Assembly: GCA_003354055.1 (NCBI GenBank)
Contig: PIVQ01000287.1
Location: 1-8,429 of the forward strand
Origin: Desulfobacteraceae bacterium
Lineage (GTDB): Bacteria; Desulfobacterota; Desulfobacteria; Desulfobacterales; Desulfobacteraceae
Length of the DNA: 8,429 bases
Direction: 5' to 3'
In this document: positions 6,735 to 8,429 of the stretch, one piece after another
Position numbering within the stretch: the stretch's first letter is position 1
Layout of the letters: each line of letters begins with the position of its first letter
Program-made: the position numbers and the translations under genes
Notes under the pieces: generated by a model
What the model saw: only the letters and a program-made list of their open reading frames with translations
Told to the model about the DNA's origin: nothing
Database searches by the model: none

Positions 6735-6827
6735 GCTCTATCAAATTGCATAATCCGCGAAGAATGTACTTTTCCGCGGTATAACGTATGGAGATGTAAG
6801 ACTTTTAACAGCATCAAGGAGGTGCCC

Positions 6828-7784
6828 GTGAAAGACGAACAATTGTTGCCGGAAGCGCAACAGAAGAAAACAGGAGTTTCCAGGAGGAACTTTCTGAAAA
6901 CCGTGACCGGAACAGCTGCCGGAATCGGTATTTCGCAAATGGTTAATCCTGCACTCATCCAGGCCCTGGAAAAAGGCCTGAAAAGACACCCGGTTATCTG
7001 GGTTCAGGGACAGGGATGCACCGGTTGTTCAGTTACTCTGCTGAACTCCACATCCCCCCCAATTGCAGATATCCTTCTCAAGGTCATCAGCCTGCAGTTC
7101 CATCCCACGGTTCAGGCCAGTGAAGGTGAAATGTCCTTGGCAAATCTCTTCGACATCGAAGAAGAGTACAAAGGCCGTTTTTCTCTCGTAATTGAGGGTG
7201 CGATTCCCACGGCTGAAGACGGGAAATACTGCGTTGTCGGTGAAGTTCACGGCAAAGAGATCACCATGGTTGATCTTGTTAAGGAACTGGCTCCGGATGC
7301 AGGTTCAGTGCTTGCCATCGGTACCTGTGCTGCTTACGGCGGTATTCCTGCTGCCGAAGGTAATGTAACCGGCGCCACCAGCGTTATGGACTTCCTTAAA
7401 GCTGAAGGCATTAAAACACCTGTAGTAAATATCCCGGGTTGTCCTCCCCATCCGGACTGGATTGTTGGATCTTTGGTTCACCTGCTGGAAAAAGGGATTC
7501 CCGAGCTTGATGAAAACGGACGCCCCACCTTGTTCTTTGGTGAAAACATCCATGACAACTGCCCGAAACTTGACCTGTACGATGCCGGTGAACTGTCAGA
7601 GACCCTGTCAGATCCCAAAGGTTGCCGTATGGATATCGGATGTAAAGGTCCGGACACCTATGCAGACTGCTATAAGAGAAAATGGAATGGCGGTGTGAAC
7701 TGGTGTGTGGAAAATGCGGTTTGCATCGGCTGTGTTGAGCCCGGTTTTCCCGACGGCTCCTCACCCTTTTATGAACCCGCTTAA
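6828..7784 (+). CDS. hysB: HysB, small subunit of periplasmic [NiFeSe]-type hydrogenase
   Basis: The 318-residue precursor carries the electron-relay clusters of a group 1 uptake hydrogenase. A Tat signal is seen at residues 18-43 (SRRNFLK then a hydrophobic stretch), so the folded heterodimer is exported with HysA. Proximal cluster ligands are Cys64 and Cys67 (GCTGCS), Cys167 (GTCAAYGG) and Cys205 (PGCPPHP). Distal cluster ligands are His242, Cys245, Cys266 and Cys272. At the medial site Cys281, Cys299 and Cys302 are joined by Cys293 (NWCV) where standard [NiFe] enzymes have proline, which implies a [4Fe-4S] instead of a [3Fe-4S] cluster. That and phrases such as VIWVQGQGCTGCS and VENAVCIGCVEPGFPDG match HysB of Desulfovibrio [NiFeSe] enzymes. 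The start is the GTG at 6828, five bases after AAGGAGG (6816-6822). An upstream ATG at 6717 overlaps the promoter and is rejected. Confidence 0.93.
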   Translation: MKDEQLLPEAQQKKTGVSRRNFLKTVTGTAAGIGISQMVNPALIQALEKGLKRHPVIWVQGQGCTGCSVTLLNSTSPPIADILLKVISLQFHPTVQASEGEMSLANLFDIEEEYKGRFSLVIEGAIPTAEDGKYCVVGEVHGKEITMVDLVKELAPDAGSVLAIGTCAAYGGIPAAEGNVTGATSVMDFLKAEGIKTPVVNIPGCPPHPDWIVGSLVHLLEKGIPELDENGRPTLFFGENIHDNCPKLDLYDAGELSETLSDPKGCRMDIGCKGPDTYADCYKRKWNGGVNWCVENAVCIGCVEPGFPDGSSPFYEPA

Positions 7785-7820
7785 TATCCGAAATTGATTA
7801 AACCTTAAGGAGGTTTTATT

Positions 7821-8429
7821 ATGGCAGGCTGTAAACCACAGGCTGAACCGGCCGGCAGCAATAAAAAGATTAAGATCCATGTGGATCCGGTCACCCGGAT
7901 CGAGGGTCATCTTAAAGCAGAAGTGGAAGTAAAAGGCGGGGTTGTTGTAGACGCCAAACTTTCCGGCGGTATGTACCGCGGTTTTGAACAAATCCTTAAA
8001 GGCAGGGACCCCAGGGATGCCCCCCAGATTACCCAGAGAATCTGCGGTGTTTGCCCCACGGCCCATGCAACGGCATCTTCTCTTGCCCTTGACGATGCAT
8101 TTGGTGTTGAACTGACGGATAACGGACGGATTGCAAGGAACCTGATCCTGGGTGCCAACTATCTCCAGTCCCATATCCTTCATTTTTACCACCTGGCAGC
8201 GTTGGACTATGTAAACGGTCCTGATACAGCTCCGTTCATCCCCAGATATGGGAATAACGATATCCGCGTTCCCAAGGAAATCAATGACGTGGCCGTAGGC
8301 CAGTATCTTGAAGCCCTTGAAATGAGAAAAATCTGCCATGAGATGGTAGCCCTTCTCGGCGGAAAAATGCCCCATGTACAGGGTATTGTTGTGGGCGGCT
8401 CCACTGAGATCCCCACCAGAGAAGCTCTC
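7821..8429 (+). CDS. hysA: HysA, large catalytic subunit of [NiFeSe]-type hydrogenase (3' truncated)
   Basis: The frame is open from ATG 7821 to the window end (203 codons), roughly the first 40 percent of a hydrogenase large subunit. Family motifs are RIEGH (26-30) and the N-terminal metal-binding motif R73-I-C75-G-V-C78-PTAH, whose cysteines hold the bimetallic site. The stretches MYRGFEQILKGRDPRD, ANYLQSHILHFYHLAALDY and GKMPHVQG resemble [NiFeSe] HysA of Desulfovibrio. The C-terminal motif that would show cysteine or selenocysteine lies outside the window, so the selenium is not proven. The N-terminus MAGCKPQ has no conventional signal peptide, in keeping with export on the Tat signal of HysB. 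Its Gly-Cys matches the start of the D. vulgaris HysA, where an atypical lipid modification was reported. AAGGAGG (7807-7813) sits seven bases before the start; the gene is 36 bases after hysB and presumably co-transcribed. Confidence 0.93.
   Translation, partial: MAGCKPQAEPAGSNKKIKIHVDPVTRIEGHLKAEVEVKGGVVVDAKLSGGMYRGFEQILKGRDPRDAPQITQRICGVCPTAHATASSLALDDAFGVELTDNGRIARNLILGANYLQSHILHFYHLAALDYVNGPDTAPFIPRYGNNDIRVPKEINDVAVGQYLEALEMRKICHEMVALLGGKMPHVQGIVVGGSTEIPTREAL

Larger units (their letters stand above)
6472..6827. other. AT-rich divergent intergenic region
   Basis: These 356 bases lie between the divergent PilZ and hysB starts. I find no convincing gene. An open plus-strand frame running through 6365-6679 has no ribosome site and half of it is the antisense of the PilZ gene. 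The region is strongly AT-rich in the middle, with T8 (6585-6592) and two A6 runs. It holds a weak promoter candidate for the PilZ gene, a long dyad at 6575-6621, a shorter dyad CTATTT/AAATAG (6650-6655 and 6663-6668), and a strong promoter plus leader for hysBA. Confidence 0.8.

Noticed and set aside
6717..6827. ATG at 6717 as start of hysB
   Set aside because: It falls between the -35 and -10 elements, has no ribosome site, and would put 37 extra residues before the Tat signal.
7761..8375. 204-codon open frame on the minus strand
   Set aside because: Antisense shadow of hysA, whose motifs are unmistakable.
1..8429. Mobile elements, CRISPR arrays, tRNA or rRNA genes
   Set aside because: No transposase, spaced repeat series, or tRNA/rRNA sequence was recognised; gene content and codon use look uniform and chromosomal.

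Overview
The window reads as a chromosomal segment of an anaerobic sulfate-reducing deltaproteobacterium (Desulfobacterota). By eye it looks more like the Desulfobacteraceae (moderate GC) than Desulfovibrio, but that genus-level impression is only an inference. The reasons are a high-molecular-weight cytochrome (Hmc) membrane complex operon, an Rrf2-type regulator directly behind it as in Desulfovibrio vulgaris, and a periplasmic hydrogenase whose sequence resembles the [NiFeSe] HysAB enzymes of sulfate reducers.

Layout. Positions 1-4084 (+) hold the Hmc membrane and cytoplasmic module: the 3' part of hmcB (iron-sulfur subunit with C-terminal membrane anchor and an unusual charged tail), hmcC (NrfD-type ten-helix protein), hmcD (a 40-residue one-helix protein), hmcE (NarI/DsrM-like cytochrome b) and hmcF (DsrK/HdrD-like CCG protein). 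The cytochrome subunit hmcA would lie upstream of the window. A perfect 15-bp hairpin (4110-4144) separates hmcF from an rrf2 homologue (4179-4658, +). A convergent, symmetric terminator (4656-4715) follows. On the minus strand lie a UPF0597/L-cysteine desulfidase (4713-6023) and, upstream of it, a small PilZ-domain protein (6118-6471). A 356-bp AT-rich divergent intergenic region contains a long dyad and a near-consensus sigma-70 promoter for the last operon (+): hysB (6828-7784, Tat-exported small subunit) and hysA (7821 to the window end, 3' truncated).

How it fits together. HysAB would oxidise H2 in the periplasm, and electrons would pass through c-type cytochromes to the Hmc complex, which spans the membrane and delivers them to the cytoplasmic HmcF. 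Having both on one strand within 9 kb makes a compact H2-to-cytoplasm route. The cysteine desulfidase (cysteine to pyruvate, ammonia and sulfide) and the PilZ protein interrupt this layout on the other strand and have no obvious shared role with it.

Nothing here is a clearly new system. The points most worth checking are the lipidation-like MAGC start of HysA, the fourth cysteine at the medial cluster of HysB, whether HysA carries selenocysteine just beyond the window, the HmcB tail, and the DNA structures in the non-coding stretches.
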